Source: Varroa destructor (lineage: Eukaryota > Arthropoda > Arachnida > Mesostigmata > Varroidae). From it: DNA of 64,000 nucleotides. The notes beneath the pieces were generated by a model. The model saw nothing but the letters and a program-made list of their open reading frames with translations, was not told where the DNA came from and did not search any database. Made by a program: the position numbers and the translations under genes. Shown here piece after piece: positions 1 through 13,269 of this stretch (the first letter of the stretch is position 1; each line of letters opens with the position of its first letter). The stretch is from assembly GCF_002443255.2 (NCBI RefSeq), contig NW_019211454.1, positions 32,036,061 through 32,100,060 of the forward strand, given 5' to 3'.

Positions 1-246
1 TCCATAGAAACAGATGGATTTTGGGTGCGACTCACACCAGAATTTGCATCCAGCCTCCTTAGCGGAGAGGAAGACTGCAGCGATATCGTTCGGCGACATT
101 TGTACGAGTACGCTTCTATATGGCAGATAGGGTGGAGTGAAGCATTTCGATATGCGATTTCTAAAATCGGCGATTTTCCAAGCAGACTCGGCTTTCTCGG
201 CGCATCGGGTCGCGATGATTTATTCCTATCGAGTCCGGTCAAGTGA
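1..246 (+). other. Open reading frame at window edge, unrecognised
   Basis: This frame is open from the first base of the window and ends at a stop at 244-246, giving about 81 residues. It includes WVRLTPEFASSLLSGEEDC. I recognise no family in it. The opposite strand is also open across nearly the same interval, which is common in GC-richer DNA and weakens the coding case. Sequence after 250 is clearly more AT-rich, so this could be the tail of a real exon or of an old repeat entering from the left. It has no start codon of its own inside the window other than a GTG at 25. Function is unknown. Confidence 0.2.
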
Positions 247-2627
247 TTAACCGATCGGCCGACGACCTCGTCGAGTAAAACCTCAGATAGCGTAATTAAA
301 CTTCGTTTTTTGAAACAGTTGGAATAAACACGGTGCGCACTCGCCGAGGGTATTAATAAATGCGCTGTTATAACAGTAATATTAGGCTTCCTTCATTACT
401 GATGGTTCGTTTTGAATGGTTTAAACATTGGGATGATGTGTGAAGTTAGAAGTTGCAATGTTCCCGTAACTTAGAGAGGGACGCAACGTTGTGGTACGTC
501 TGTAATGTTCCCGTCAGTATTAAGTTAGCGCGCTTGCGCAGTGCCACAAAGATGCCATGTCAACATGCTATCAATTCGGAGCCGTACTATCGAAGCAGCT
601 CGATTCCTGCCCAAACATAAAAAAAAAAACTCTCTTCATGTTAATGCTTTAAGTTTCATTCTAATTTAATCATTCGATAACTCTTACAAGCCAAACGATG
701 AAGTTGGCAAAAATAGGCATCTATATTTGTGCTGAACAGTCCTCAGGGTGGCCAACAGGGACGAGTGTAGGCCAAGACAAATTTTCAAACTACAAGCTCT
801 TTGGCCGCACCAGTTTCTCTATACGTTACTAAAAAAAACTAACGGCACGGTTTAACTAAACAACTCTAGAGTGGACCACTAATAGCCTGGAATCATTACT
901 TTGAATTTGGCGGGAAAAATCCCTCTTAATAAATAATACACATTTCGTCTGTTTATACTTTAACAGAATGCAAATAGAATCGAAAGGACTTTTTTTTTAG
1001 GTGAGCGACGACTGCAACCAAATGCCGGTAGCGAGCAATCTATTCAAATATTGAAAATATGTACAGCATATATATATATATATATATATATATACAAAGG
1101 TATGCTAAAGTCACAGTAACGTCCTCATTAACTTCGTCTGTTGCATCAGGTTAAGCCTATCAAAATACGATGTTTACGATGGCTGAATACAATGAATTGT
1201 TACTTGTCTTTTGTGTTACCTATAATTTTGTAAACCTGTCACAATTATTACAATCGTCACAATTACGTTTCGTTGAAACGGATTACACAATGTATCCAAC
1301 TACATTATCCGTATTGTGAGCGTGTCTAATAATAGTTTCAATGAGCCTTTTGCCAAATTGAGATCTTCATAAGTTCACTTAACAATCAGAGGATTCTTCT
1401 TATGTTAGATCGCAAAATAGGAACCTGCTGCTAAAAATGCATTAAACATATTTTATCCGCTGAGTTTAGTTTGATGTTAACTTGCTATCTTCCAACATGC
1501 AGACTGTATCCGCCAATCCATACGTCTTCAACATGGCTAAATGTAACGTACTGTAATAAATTGTTGCATATATTGAATCATGACAACTCAGGTCTGCGCG
1601 CCTCTCTGCCTATTTGAGCGATGACTCGATTTTTTGCAACTAGCTTATACGGTCCTCAAATTCAAAAGCTTTGGTATCCGTTCGATTTTCGCATATCGAG
1701 ATTCCTAAGATCCCCCTAACGTTTGTTGATGCCAGAATACTGCAAAAAAAAAAACACATGTGCATTTTGACTTCCACGGAGGGCAACGGGGTACTTAAAT
1801 GTTCACCATCGTTATTGCCAGCATCACTTGCCTGTAAGAGAACGAAATTCATAAGTGCACCGCCGGGGGAACATACGCTGTTAAACCAGTTATTCCGCTG
1901 TACTGAAAGTAACACAGCTCCACGGCACTGCGTCCAAGTAGAAACGTTGCGTAGAGCCTCATTAGACAAGTCGTAATTCCAGACGTGGCTTCATTGGTCG
2001 CAAGGAAACCAGGAGCTGACGGACAGAAATATGGCCTCTACTACTGATTCTGAGGCCGTAGCACTGTCATTCTTATTTACCATGTTACGAGACGATCCGC
2101 CGGTTAAAAGTTAAGCGGTTACACTTCATTCGACGTGGCGCCATGCCGCTTTGCATCGTGTAGCTTCGTCACTTTTACCTCCCGTCTGCACTTTCGGTGG
2201 CGTTGGCGGCGACGCACAAGGCTGGCGGCAAGCGATGTTGTAGTTAAGCCGACCGCCGACGGGCTGGACGTCGTGGCACGAGAACATGCCGACGACAACG
2301 TCCCACAAGGCGCAAAGAGTAGTCGACCATTCATTTTGATGTAGAAAAATACAGTTTTTTTTTGTTCTTGTTGTTGTCTCAACAAATAACCAGGCATAGA
2401 TGTTCGATCAGTCGGGGTAGCATTGTATATTGGGAGATAGCTCCCGGAGCGAAGAGAAGGAGGCACACGTATATATAGAATATTTCATTAGGCAGTGCAT
2501 ACTGATGCTGGACATTCAGTTGGTTAAGCTTGATTCATTGTCGTACCGCTATTCTCATTTTTTTTTTCCATCACTGTGCTAACTGCCCGGGTATGATTAC
2601 ATCATTGGCGGCATAGTTGGTTTTAGT
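247..2627. other. AT-rich non-coding DNA
   Basis: I see no gene here. Short open frames around 1640-1976 and 2119-2466 lie on both strands and look like chance. The stretch holds an (AT)n run at 1068-1094, poly-A runs near 619 and 1743, and an 11-base motif (aatgttcccgt) occurring near 457 and 507. Confidence 0.6.
1068..1094. repeat. (AT)n microsatellite
   Basis: This is an uninterrupted AT dinucleotide run of 27 bases in non-coding DNA. Confidence 0.95.
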
Positions 2628-2704
2628 CATACCTGATCATACCATGACGCCTATAAGTTTAAGAACACCGATAACTTATAGGCGTCACGGTACGATCAGG
2701 TATG
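2628..2704. repeat. Long near-perfect inverted repeat (hairpin)
   Basis: The left arm (2628-2659) and the right arm (2673-2704) are 32 bases each and are reverse complements except at two positions. The loop is 13 bases (taagaacaccgat). At both mismatches the + strand pairs A with C, so RNA read from the - strand would pair U with G and the stem would be fully paired. The word cctataag recurs at about 2791 and 2870. This could be a microRNA-like precursor, a foldback or MITE remnant, or a recent inverted duplication. The sequence alone does not decide. Confidence 0.85.
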
Positions 2705-5407
2705 TACTCAAGCGAGAAACATGGTGCGAACGTAAGTTGCAGAATCAGAGATTTCAGTGCTTCTTGTAGGTGGCAGCTGAGCCTATAAGTTCCCGATAAA
2801 TTAAAATAGATCTCCCAACGGTGTAGATTTTTGGCTCCAAATTACGACAGTGAAATTATGCATGTTTACCTATAAGCAGTATTTATCATCCAGCGTCAGT
2901 GTATTTTGTTTCATTTTCTAATCCCGACTGGCGAGTTTAGCGAACATTGTCAGCGTGCGCAGCCAACACTGCACTCGATGATATTGGCTGCAACTCTATA
3001 ATCCCATTACCTATTTTCGTACAATGTCGAGAAACCCCGACAAGATATGGTTGGCCTGCCTTCAGTGGATTAGCGTCGAAGTGGCGTGATGAGCGGTGAA
3101 TTTTCGATAACTAGTTCACAATCTCTATATGGCTTTCCCTAGAACTAATACCCTATTTTCCAACAATTCAACTCGTTACGGGTTGTTCATGTACGGTACC
3201 GCACCTATGTACAGTCGACTACGCTAGCTAGTGCAATATATGAGGGAAGAGAAGCACATCTACGTGGAACCTCATTTTTTTTCTGTCGAATACTTCTCCA
3301 TCCTTCAGTCCGTCGGAGTAAAACGACCTACTGCTAATATGTGTGCTGGAGCCCACCGTGAATTGTATTAACAGCGGTAACGCGATGGCGGAAGTACACC
3401 GATACTGCTGTCGTCGGTCGGGCAGATGTCATTTGTCGATCCGCGCGAATGCCACCTCAAACATAAAAATGAACAGGTATGTGTCTAGTTTCCTACGAAC
3501 ATTGCGTGTAGTCTTGCGCTAGCAACTACGGTGATGCGGCAACATGGAGAGAAACAAAAGTCTGCCTTCTAATGAAGCCGCTGTGCAGGTGGGAACGTAT
3601 TGCGTTTGTCAACACGCCTTCAGAGTGTCGATATTTCGACGTGTAATAATTCGATTGGCGTGTGTCCGTATTGGACATGTCAAAGTCGGCACGGTTTCAG
3701 CTCGTACAAGCCTCAGGAAAAGGTTGTAGGGAATAAGTGGGAAAAAGAAGAACGTTCAGAAAGGCTGGATTTATCGAACCCGACACGCATTAATCGTCCG
3801 AATTATACACATATACACGTGCTAGGAGTTTGTTCGACATTAGAAATGGTTCACACACTGATCGAAGCTCAATGATCTAGTCGCTACCACTGATAGTGCA
3901 ATATTTATCGTAGACCTGATTTTATTTCTACAGTTAACGGGTGCTAATAGTAAGCTCTTACTAGTCACGTCTGTTACCTTCACCGGCGTGGAATCCAATG
4001 ATGTGAATATTCGGTGTTTGTTGTCATCGTAGTTTTTGTTCTATTGCTGTTTCTGCTGGGCCATGCTAAAGGCCAACGGTCCAGGCTACTGCCCAATGGC
4101 ACCATTTGTGGCTGCTGCTTGGCCAAGTCGGACCAAGTTAAGTAGACACCGTCGCTTGATCACTGCTGGCTGCAGGTACCTTGTCGATGCTCTGTCACCA
4201 TCATCCGCGTGAATACGCACGTCCATGATGGCAACGCGACTGCCGATTGTGACAAGGTCTAGTCGCCCCATTGACCAACACGAGATGCCGGTTAAGATAA
4301 CGCAGTTGCCACTGACGCCGCAGCTGTTGCTGCTATTATTGCTAGTATTGATGCGGTCAACAGACAACAACAAATTACAACGACAACAAGTGGTGCTGGT
4401 TGTGCCGTCCCACCGAACAGCTACAAACGGCGGGATAAAAAGAGGATCTGAAATATAAGATAGGCATATTAAAAAGTATGTAACACAATATTGCTAAGCA
4501 GAATTGCTTCGTGTTTTGCTTAAGAAGTCGAGCCGTTCGTAGCCACCAACGAAATGCGATAGCGGCAGGTGGTGCCGGTCATCGAGCGATTGGTTCGAAA
4601 TCAGGAAGTATAGAAAACAGTTCCGTGTTTCAAAAGGCGTAAAATTATCACAATCGAAGAGGACTATATCCAGTCGCCATGAGCGCGAATACTGCGCTAA
4701 ATATATCGCCATTTAGTACTATGCAACTATTAAATATTAGGCAGTGCAATCGCTTATAACTGGCTCGTATTCACTGTGCGCCATATTAATAACACAACTA
4801 GACAAAACGAGAAAAAAATCATGTGATATTTTTCGTTTCACCCTACCCCATCCCATATTAACCTTCACCCCTTATACTTGTTGTAAAAGAGGGAGCCTCT
4901 TTCACGAGCCCTAAATAGCCGACCACGTAAAGATTACGGGGTTACGTCGCACGCATCGTTTCCAGACGGCGCAGCTTAATGTGACGGCACACTGTGCAGC
5001 AAGCTGCTGCAAGAAACTAATAAAGCCGAGAACTAATGTTTGTGATATTAAATTTCTCTTGCAATATCTCGCTTTCGTGGCTTGATTTTCGTCGTTCATC
5101 GCGGTAGTTCGATTTTAAACCAATTCGATTAGTTACATCCATCCATCCGTCCGTCCGAGATACACAGGGAGGCTGAGAGTGCTGCGAAGAGAGATCGCCA
5201 CGGATTCAACAGTTGATGGGACTACTGCCGCTTCTGTATGGGATTTTTTTCTGCGCCTATGCGCGCGTCGGCTTGCCCACCTGACATAAAGAAGAAAAGC
5301 AGAAGAACAAGACGTGGAGATGAGCGAACGGACAGATAGACGGCCGTCTAACTGCCATTAATCAGGCTGCAAGCCGAAGCCAGGCAGCGTCATAGTGAGC
5401 CCGTTAT
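2705..5407. other. Non-coding DNA, no gene seen
   Basis: Only short open frames under 100 codons occur here, without recognisable domains. A small run of CATC/CGTC units lies near 5140. I see no promoter or RNA gene that I can support. Confidence 0.5.
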
Positions 5408-5425
5408 CAGCAGCAGCAGCAGCAG
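5408..5425 (+). repeat. (CAG)6 microsatellite
   Basis: Six CAG units open the triplet-rich part of the window. No coding frame of substance runs through them. Confidence 0.9.
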
Positions 5426-6101
5426 CGGCAAGGTGGCGTCAGATAGCCAGCAAGTGATGGCGTTCAGACGAACCAATCTTGTTCCAGTCTAGGCGCCGCT
5501 TTGTTAGTTCTCGTCATAGGCACAGCTAACGGCAGCGGCGGATCGCTGCCGCAACCGTTGCTAGACTAAAGTGAGTGAGCAGCGCTGCCAACGAGCGTAG
5601 TCGAGTAGTGAAGCCCTGCTCAAGCCGAACTGCTTGGCTACTGCTGTGGATTCTCTCGTTCATTGCCGCTGCTGTTCCGACTGCTGGCGTTCGTAGACAA
5701 GGAGGAATGACGACTCGCGATGGCAGCGCGGGATGGGATCAGGATGGATGCCTTGCCGTTGATGAACGTTCGACGTCACTGAGTAAGCAGCCGACCGGCA
5801 ACTAACCAACAAACTGGCAACCCATCGGTCTGCGCATTAGCTACAGCGGCAATTGCTAAAACGGCCGCCATCGGCAACAACAACTTCAGCCGGCTATCTA
5901 CATACAACTATTTCTAATACAACTGCTACTATATCAGAGTACTAGCATGTGGAAGGAGGCTGATGGCTGCGGTTGCCGATGGTGCATTCGCTATTTCCAA
6001 GTGCCAAACAACGATAAGCGAGGGAGACGCAAAACGCTAATCGTAGATAGACAGGCGCCAACTACGCGTACGTACTCACAACGCAGATTGAACAAAACCC
6101 C

Positions 6102-6117
6102 GGGGGGGGGGGGGGGG
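6102..6117 (+). repeat. Poly-G tract
   Basis: Sixteen consecutive G bases follow a CCCC. Tracts like this are unstable and often miscounted in assemblies, so the exact length is uncertain. Confidence 0.9.
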
Positions 6118-9100
6118 ACGAGAGATGAACGTCGGCGTGCATGAAGACATCGGCATTATCATGTGTCGCAGATTTTGCAGTGAAGTAGTACGCCGAGTGA
6201 AGTAAATTGCAGGATGGATTCGTTTGTTAAAGACGAAACTTAAAAGAAAGACTTATTAACGAATACATGTTATATTCTTTACACTCGTTTATGCATACAC
6301 TGTGCTATGTCTCGCAGGGCACATGCATACAGAATAAGGAACAACAGAAGCATCATTACAAAGCGCAGACGTAATGCTTGACAAGTCGTGGAAAACTTCC
6401 ACTGAGATACTAGGCGGACTCAGGTAAGCTAGTCCTATTCGATAGAGGTCTCACGTTGCTTAGTCGTGCCTATCGAAGGGCGAAAAAGTCGTCAGGCAAA
6501 CAAATGATGGACGCGACTCGCTCTATAGTTTACTTTTGCGAATGTTAAGAGCGAAATGTAAGATCGTGGCCTTGTCTATAGCAAAAACGGTTTCAAGTCC
6601 ATCGCGATTACTTCTAGGTCGTCTGGTTGACTACTTAGCGTCGCTTGACCGCCGCGTGCTCGTTCGGTCGGCTGAAAACAACCAGAGATAGGTCCAGCGT
6701 GGCGGTAGTTGTGGCCACGAGCAGCAGCAGCAGCAGCATCGACATCCGCTGTGTACGTACGCTCTTTGCCAACTATCAACTGTTTCGCTTATCAGGTCCA
6801 AGGAAACGTTGCTGGTCGACAACTGTCCACAACGGCTTGTGGCGGCGATAGCTGGAATCAGCGCCGTACGCCTGGTAGAGCAGATGCCACAACTCTTACC
6901 ACGCGCTTCGATGTTTTCATTGCGGTAACGGTACAAGTCGGTGGCTTTTTCTTATCAAAATGGATACAAAACAGGACAAAAAGAGCGGACGCGAGGCAGT
7001 GTTGCTAACTGAGACATCTGTGTTTGTGTGTGTTTTGCTGGACGAGAAGAATCTAAATACGACCTCCGTTGACGCGATTTGCCTCTGTCACTCCTGCTTT
7101 GTTGTGCAGCTTTCTTTCTTTATGTGTAATATGCGAACGTGCGTATCTGTACATTTGAGTATGCGGTTTATGACGCAACGTACTACTGTGGCGCCACCAG
7201 TACTCAGCAGTGGTTCGACTCGCGGAGAACGTTCGACCACTGGTACGTTTGCTGCTGCTGAGGCTTGCTTTTCTCGACAGCGTTCGGTGGCGTGCCTATG
7301 AGCTTAACACGACCGCCAATTTGTTCATGTTGGGGTCCTCTTTCGGTATCTCGTTGCTGCTGACAAAGTGTAAAAATAGGCCAACGTAACGTGGCATACG
7401 CAAATGATTGGCTGTTTTGAACGTCAAGTGCGTGGGAACATGTTGTGCGACTAAGACAGCAAACAGGAACCGTGAGACCAAACGTCCTACAGTGGTGGCA
7501 GACACCGAGACAATTCACTTTGGTCCGTACAAGCTTAGTTCTGAAAGTCATCCATCCACTGCATATCATCACGCAGGAATACGAGTGAGTGGAGCAAGGG
7601 CGAATCGAGGTTGAGGAACCACTAGCATCAGGGCACTCTATAACAAAGCGCTAGTTGCGCTACTGCTACGACGCCAAAGAGGCCGTAGTCACGTTGAGAG
7701 ATTGAAGAATGCGAAAGAACCTCGTCGGAAAAGAGTCGACTGGACAAGCAACCGACAATTAATCACTGCTGGACCAGACTAAGGTGCAGCAATGGGCAAT
7801 GTCGAGAGAGCGACGAATCCGTACGAACACCATGAACGCGGCCCGATGATGCCCTCAAGCAGTTAGTCGCCAGAAGTAACCACCAGCATTATCAGCGTCT
7901 TCCCGCAATCTCGAGCGGTCGCTCGGTCGGATCGGCTTCCGATGAGCGTAGCGGTTAGCTGGCCAACTACTCAGCGCCTAAGTGTCTGTAGGCACCACGC
8001 TGAAGGCAGTGGTAGCCTGAACAACGGCCACTAAAAGTCGCTGATTCGACCAGCAGACACATCCAATAAGTACCTCGGCTGCCTCCGCTAATGCCGGATC
8101 CATTTGGCCGGACGCAAACGCACACATCAAGCCTTTGACGGTTTTCCTCTCCGCATCGTTCCTGCCGCTGCTGCATTTAGGTATCGCGGTAGGTCCCATC
8201 GTATCGTATCGTAACGCGACAGTGGAGTCTCTTGAACAATTAGCCCGGGACGAATACGTGGAGCGACAGCAGCGAAAGAAAAACTAAAGGTTGCAAAAAT
8301 ACCGCAACTGTGTTATTTATTGATTGGCAGCGCGCTTTCCGATTGCATAGATTGCGTCCGAATCAGCTCCCTTTTGCTATTCGTATAATAAACTAAAACA
8401 CTTTATAGAGAGCCGTTATCTGCTTTTGTACATAGGTAAGAACGTGTACGTTTTTTGATATATTATAAATAAACTTTTTTTCCATAGAAATTTCAGTTGT
8501 TTTGGCGATGCAAGTCTTGCTCGAAAACATATGACTTTCATACCTAAACCCATATCGAATAGGACATCAAACGAAGGATAGTATTTTCTCCCGGATAAGG
8601 TAGCGGTTTCATACCACAATGGAGTCAGTTCTTTAATAATAATGATATTCTAAAAGTATTTTAAAACAGTAAATTATTTCTGTGATCTTTTCCTGAAAGA
8701 TTCTGATAGCGTGCTTTGTCACAAAGACGTAATATAGTTCCCTTTCTAGTGTAATCATCGAGTGTTTTCTGTCGAAGGGGTTTCAGTGACGGAACCATAT
8801 GCGTTGAGCTTCTGCCAACTGTTCATGTGGGGTACATTTCGCGAAAGGTGGATTCGAGTGCCGATTTCTATTTAGATAAGGATATATCTAACGAGTATTG
8901 CGGATAAAAATCTTGCGACAAATTTAGGAACTATGGTAGACACTATATTTGATGTCGCCCTTGTTCTGTTCGTAGAAGCATACAGAGGAGTTAGGTAACG
9001 TGCCGAAGTGTTAATTCGCTTCTGCCTTAACGAGAACAGTTGATTATTGAAATTCGTTGGCGATTAGTATACAAGCAATGATAGCATCAATGTGTACAGC

Positions 9101-9648
9101 GTTAAGTGTGTACCAGACCGACGAAATTAATTGGTCGCGCCGCGTTTCTTGCGGAAAATATTTCTTGTTGTTGGAACTGCAACACAGAGGAATTTACTTT
9201 CGCTTTTGTCAATGGGTGTGTAGGAGTTCGTCGGTCTATGGCTGAGTGTTTGTTTACGTGCGTGTGAGTCTCTGCCCTGTTTTCGACTCATCGCTGTCCA
9301 CTCTGCTCTCACGTGAGAGGGGTAACGGGGGGCGGCGGTAGCAGCGGCGATGACGGCCACGACGATGGTTTGCACCCGGCAACCCATCATGCGATACAGT
9401 GTGCTTATTCGCGAAATGTCTGGACGGACGCTGCTGACGTATCTGTCAGTTTTACCTATGTCGTTTTTGTTATCTATTGTTCATTTCTAGCAGCAGTCGG
9501 ATAGTATCGTGCTTGCCGTTGTCACCATCTCGTTTCGGTAGTTGTTTGTACGGAGGATGACCTTTGCACACACATATACACCGATAGCTTGTATTAGTTA
9601 CTGGCGTTATAAAGTTTAATGGTTGAGCTATTGAGCAGTCCGTAGAAA

Positions 9649-9831
9649 CTAATCAACGACGATTGCTTTGGGCGATGCCATGGCAGGCGGCCAGAATCTT
9701 CCTCCCAAGATTCCCGCAGCGGAAATCACAGCAGGAGCAGCAAGAACAAATAGTACGTACGCTGCCAATGTTATATTGAGAAGGGGTGGCTCAACGATTT
9801 CCAGCACGACAACGTTGCTGCGTTGTTTCAC
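9649..9831 (-). other. Possible minus-strand terminal exon with membrane helix
   Basis: Read on the - strand, this frame follows a long T-rich tract and then an AG, as a 3' splice site would. It encodes about 60 residues ending in a stop. Residues include NITLAAYVLFVLAAPAVIS, a convincing hydrophobic helix, and the codons are not a simple repeat, unlike neighbouring open frames. No start codon is convincing, no partner exon was found, and the nearest minus-strand AATAAA (about 8311-8320) is over 1 kb downstream. It may be chance. Confidence 0.15.
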
Positions 9832-11718
9832 CTCGTCGTAAACAAAAAAAAAAAATTAAACAAATATCGGTACAATTAAGTGACCATTGATGACGGAACA
9901 AGCGCGGAGAAACACTCGTGGAGGAATGCTATTTAGAATGTAAGAACGACATGAAAAAGCCGTTATTACCATTGTTATTGTTACTATCCGTTTACAACTT
10001 GGTGATGCTTCGTTTCCAATTCAGAAAGTAAAAGCGAATTCTCGACAACAACAACCTTGGTTACGTTTGTTTACGTTGGCTACCGTCGCTTTAATTGTTA
10101 TCGTTATTGAGTTATTGTTACTTCTGCTGCTGGTGCTATTCAGGCTATTGTTACCGCTATTACTTCTGCTATTGTTGTTTATAATGAAAGCGTTCATTTT
10201 GACGTTAGAAAAGATCAGAGCGCTCTGCGATTTTCTCATCCAGTCCCCATGCCGTTGGATCTGTAGGCCTTTCTCTGTTTTCTGTTTCTGTTTTCCCTTC
10301 TCCGTTCGGCATCAACGCGATTACTGTTACAACGATTCCTCTACTCACTAATATAATAATATTATTACAACGACCACTACTTTAATTATAATTATTAGCT
10401 GCTATCGTCGGAGTCGTGCCTCTCCGACGGGTGCCCTTGCCGTGGTGGCGGCGGGGGCCGCCACCGCTATTGCCGGACTAAGCCACGGCGGCAATCGTGT
10501 TGCCTCATCGTTTGTTGTTATCATCATCATCGTTGTCGTTGCTGTTTGATACTTTGTCGAATCGTCTGCCATCATTCCTCCAAACAGCCAACGGCATTCA
10601 GCTCGTCTGGCTTTTCCGTTGTCTGCCTTCTGTCTGGCGCTACTTACTACACCTTCGCTGTCTCTCGTTCTGATTCTTCCTTCTTATCTTTTGCTACTAT
10701 CAATGGTGATTATGATGTTGATTTGACCATCCACTCATTACTTATACTTAGTAGTGGCAGTTCACTTTAGCGTTTGTTTCTCTGTCGTTTGTAGTTGGTT
10801 CCGTACGACGAAAGGCAAAGCGTTCATATGCAGGAAAGCTCATTTTGACACTTTTTTTTTTTTCGCTCTATGCCTACCTAGAAATGGACGCGTCAAGTGA
10901 GTGCTTAGAACTCGTTAATAATGACGGCTGGTTAAAATTATTGCTGTTATTATGTTGATGAAGATGGCGACGGCAATCACTTCCAAGACCAGTCGTTAAT
11001 GCTTGATCGGTGTGTATAACTGTACACTTTTTCCATTTGCTTCCTTTTCGTTATGTACAATGACAACGACAGCATCAGTAAATGGAAACGCCTTCGCAAG
11101 GATGGGGTAGTGATATTGAAAGCGGGATGCCACCCCTTCATCCTCGCCGTTAGCACTTTCGCCATATAAAGAAAAAACAGAAATAACAAAAATACCAGGC
11201 AGCGTTACGTCATCATATCTCAGGACGCTACGCTCAGTCGCTTGACACTAAGTGGCTATTATTGCATCAGATCCTTTTCAGATCTTGTTATTTAAAGCTC
11301 CTTTGTAAAAAATGGCTTCAGTCTGTATAGTGAGCCCTTTTTAGTTACGGCTGCTTGTTCCAAGGATGACGATCAACGTTTGGGCCAGTTAAAAACTTTT
11401 TACATTGTATGCGCACACGAGTACATTGTTTTCCCTAATACGTAAGAACAGCAAACTGCAATTATTGCGGTTTACTTGGACAGTGCAAATTTTAATTGTC
11501 TGGCTTAAATTAAATATGCTGGAAACTGTGTTATAGTTTATAACATTTATATAAGAATGCCTCAATTAGCACATGTATTTTATTAATAAAAAAAAACATG
11601 TGTAACCAGGTAGGCAAACGTGATGAACGGTAAAACCAGATCGGAAAATAGGTCGCTGTGAGTAGTAACCTTCATTAGAAGCTCCTTACGGAACAAGCTT
11701 TTACTTCTTCTAGAGAGG

Positions 11719-11743
11719 ATGTATGTGTGTATGTATGTATGTA
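11719..11743 (+). repeat. (ATGT)n microsatellite
   Basis: Imperfect ATGT units make up this short run in non-coding DNA. Confidence 0.85.
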
Positions 11744-12019
11744 GTATCTCCATGTTTGTCCAAAAAAAAGAAATCAGACGACCTCTTTCCCTTTTAAACT
11801 CCAGCTGTTTTTCCTACCTCTCTTCGTGCAATCGTATATCATTCAGCCATCGTTTGCCATACACTTTTCGCTGGCGTTTGTTGTGTTGTCTTAGACAAGT
11901 CGTCATCTTAAAAAAAAAGCAACATCGATGCACAACAGTAGACACTGGAACATCTACGTCATCTTACCATCGAAGCACTGTCTGCACGGCGCACATACGC
12001 TAATATCTAGCACACCCGT

Positions 12020-12064
12020 GTTTGTTGTTGTTTGTTGCTGTTGTTGTTGTTGTTGTTGTTGTTG
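12020..12064 (+). repeat. (GTT)n microsatellite
   Basis: GTT/TTG units have one GCT-type variant and an uninterrupted core. A second cluster of GCT, GTT and GAT units lies at about 12197-12228. Confidence 0.9.
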
Positions 12065-13244
12065 CCACTGCCGCCAGCAAAAGCAATATGGTGGCAGTGC
12101 AACAGCAGACGACGCAATCGCTTTTGACTCGTATCCTTCCTTGGCTGCTTGATATGTTTCACCAATCTCACTGCTGCTATGGTCATTTTATGTTTTTGCT
12201 GCTGTTGTTGTTGTTGATGATGATGATAATAGTGGCTGTGACGATTCGTCCACTGTCGACACTGATGGAAACTTCGGTAGCGAATGACCCCTGTCACAGC
12301 TGGCACTAACGGTTCAATCAGCCTGTCAAACACTGATGAAGCCGCTGACGAAAATATTGGTCCCAACAACGACGGCGATACGGGAGCTTACTGAGTTGAG
12401 TGGCGTCGTCTAACATTATTAGCAATGCCGCAAAAGAAAGGTCACCAGGTACCCAACTATGACAGAGTCTTAAAATGGCGCGTTTAGAGAGACGAATGTT
12501 AGATCTAAGAAGAGAGAAAGCGGAATAACAATGCTGCGAGTCTTGTCGGAGCTGACCCGCGTCTGCTATTGGCTGGTTTCATGTTCGCAAGAGACTTTTA
12601 CGTCCCATCTCTCAGTCCCATGCCTAGATATACCATCTACCTCCCCCCCCCCGCCCCTCCCACCAGTGTCTGCCTTAGGAGTATAATGATAGGCCGTGCT
12701 ATCTATACCTACACTTACCGGAGCAGACATCATAATACAGAGGTGGCTTGAAAAAATTGGCCGCTATCGCGCCTGATGAGAAAAAGCCGCTTACCACACG
12801 ACGGGATAGGGTCAACTCGTCGATTCCATGCTAACAGTTGTCAAAACAACAACAGGGGAAACTGCGACCCCGGTACTGTAGCTGCAGCTGACATTACTGA
12901 ATGCTGCTGAATATTGAAGACTATGCAAAAAAAACGTTGTTGAAAAAGAAGTATGAATCGACGGGTAAACTTCATTCCAGTTCATTCGATGTCAGTTGAG
13001 ACCATTACCGCAATAGCATCATCATTCTAGTTCGTAGGCGCTGTCGTTGCCCGTTGTGAAAGATATCTTCAAAAGGCCCCGTCGAAAACTGAGTGCTGAG
13101 CGCCGATACTGAAAAGTGAGGGACTTTGATACGAGAGCTAATCAGCACCGCCACTTGCTCTGTTGTGACTCGTTCACCGAGTTCAGTGAACAAGCGATAC
13201 TGCGTCAGCTACTGCGTGGACGCTCAGACGGCGACGGCCGAACT

Positions 13245-13269
13245 GGCCGGCCCGCCGGCCGGCCGGCCG
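13245..13269. repeat. GGCC/CCGG palindromic cluster
   Basis: Overlapping GGCC and CCGG tetramers form a self-complementary, GC-only stretch inside otherwise mixed DNA. It contains several CpGs. Confidence 0.8.

Noticed and set aside
10067..10351. 94-codon Leu-rich frame resembling a membrane protein
   Set aside because: It is a translation of CTG/TTG/GTT simple repeats; other frames give equally long Ser/Asn runs.
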